Part shown: positions 23,384-23,855 of the stretch, piece by piece
How the letters are laid out: each line of letters begins with the position of its first letter
Numbering within the stretch: the stretch's first letter is position 1
From: Ga0077555 sp031406575
Lineage (GTDB): Bacteria; Pseudomonadota; Alphaproteobacteria; Rhizobiales; Hyphomicrobiaceae
Direction: 5' to 3'
Length of the DNA: 23,855 nt
Assembly (NCBI GenBank): GCA_031406575.1
Contig: JANOHP010000090.1
Location: 1-23,855 of the forward strand
Notes under the pieces: model-generated
The model's database searches: none
Seen by the model: only the letters and a program-made list of their open reading frames with translations
What the model was told of the DNA's origin: nothing
Program-made: the position numbers and the translations under genes

Positions 23384-23757
23384 CTGGGGGGTCCTCTCTG
23401 CTGCTGATCGATCAGGCTCTTTGGCTCCGGACGTCATGACAGGCGGTCGGGAGCGGCCGTCGAGAGGCATCCTAAGCCTTTTGGAACACCTCTGACCAGA
23501 GGTTCAGCTATGCCTCGGCGATGTGGAACCCCGCTGAACGCATCCGCCATCCTCGCATCCATGGACCGGCGTGCCAGCTTTCGTCGGAGGCAAACGATGC
23601 CGCGACGCGCCTCGAGCGGCTCGGCGGTTTTCCGATTGCACTCCCCAGCGAGCTGGGCTAGTGCACACGGGTTACTGAGCCGGTGCCGCGAATTCGGTCA
23701 CCGGGCCGGCACTTCGGCCTGGAGACGCTGAAAACGTCGATGCGCGGGAAGCGAGAT
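23384..23757. other. 374-bp intergenic region without a supported gene
   Basis: A 73-codon frame at 23510-23731 is rich in Arg, Ser and Ala and resembles GC-rich noise. There is a short hairpin, ACCTCT-gacc-AGAGGT (23488-23503), and a second inverted pair CCGGTG/CACCGG (23680-23685 and 23699-23704). The region should contain the promoters of the thiamine-diphosphate enzyme (minus) and of the tRNA (plus), but I see no convincing -35/-10 pair. Confidence 0.5.
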
Positions 23758-23832
23758 GGGCGGTTAGCTCAGCGGTAGAGCACTACCTTGACATGGTAGG
23801 GGTCACAGGTTCGATCCCTGTACCGCCCACCA
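23758..23832 (+). tRNA. tRNA-Val (GAC)
   Basis: All arms fold: acceptor GGGCGGT/ACCGCCC, D-arm GCTC/GAGC, anticodon stem CTACC/GGTAG with loop TTGACAT, and T-arm ACAGG/CCTGT with TTCGATC. The anticodon GAC is at 23790-23792 and reads GUC and GUU. The discriminator is A, and CCA is encoded at 23830-23832. The total is 75 nt. This gene is complete, with only 23 bases of window after it. Confidence 0.97.
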
Positions 23833-23855
23833 TCTCCCTCACCCGGCAGCGTGCG

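Noticed and set aside
23510..23731. 73-residue plus-strand frame before the tRNA
   Set aside because: It is Arg/Ser/Ala-rich without a recognisable fold and looks like chance in GC-rich sequence.
23758..23832. tRNA-Val as the attachment site of an integrated element
   Set aside because: No integrase gene lies in the window, no repeat of the tRNA 3' end was noticed, and only 23 bases remain after it, so this cannot be assessed.

Overview
The window is GC-rich, densely coded and looks like an ordinary stretch of an alphaproteobacterial chromosome. The best clue is the block surf1 - thrC - M16 processing peptidase - GNAT - membrane GGDEF/EAL protein (11239-19269), an arrangement I associate with Rhodospirillales/Rhizobiales-type genomes. 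The genus cannot be fixed from sequence alone. I found no prophage, IS element, CRISPR array or rRNA.

Layout. (1) 1-558: the 3' part of a sulfotransferase, cut by the window edge. (2) 713-1780: a protein of tandem TerB-like helical repeats, followed by an extended hairpin. (3) 1892-4068: an acyl-CoA-dehydrogenase-fold flavoprotein and a GcvA-like LysR regulator, divergent, with two palindromes between them that are candidate operators. (4) 4246-7550: an SDR dehydrogenase, a 535-bp non-coding stretch with a compound hairpin, then a class-III aminotransferase and an Asp/Glu-racemase-superfamily protein. This may be a small amino-acid or amine catabolic cassette of unknown substrate. (5) 7557-11138, minus strand: a nitroreductase followed by mutS. 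The mutS frame is broken by one missing base just before the Walker B motif. (6) 11239-19269, plus strand: SURF1, threonine synthase, M16 peptidase, GNAT acetyltransferase and a 1233-residue signalling protein, with 4-base ATGA overlaps at thrC/M16 and GNAT/EAL. (7) 19476-23383, all minus strand: a thiamine-diphosphate enzyme, a BrnT/BrnA-type toxin-antitoxin pair, a solute-binding-fold protein without a signal peptide, and a glutathione S-transferase. (8) 23758-23832: a complete tRNA-Val(GAC) with encoded CCA.

The LysR protein probably controls the flavoprotein beside it. The aminotransferase and racemase-like protein are 16 bp apart and probably co-transcribed. In the surf1 block the genes serve different processes (cytochrome oxidase assembly, threonine synthesis, proteolysis, acetylation, c-di-GMP-type signalling), so linkage there reflects conserved gene order rather than one pathway. 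The toxin-antitoxin pair lies between metabolic genes and has a 10-bp-stem palindrome in front of the toxin start.

I saw no clear, wholly new multi-gene system. The items most worth a second look are the mutS frameshift, the palindrome that re-sets the brnT start, the degenerate GGDEF/EAL protein with a long proline-rich tail, and the operator-like palindromes beside the LysR gene.
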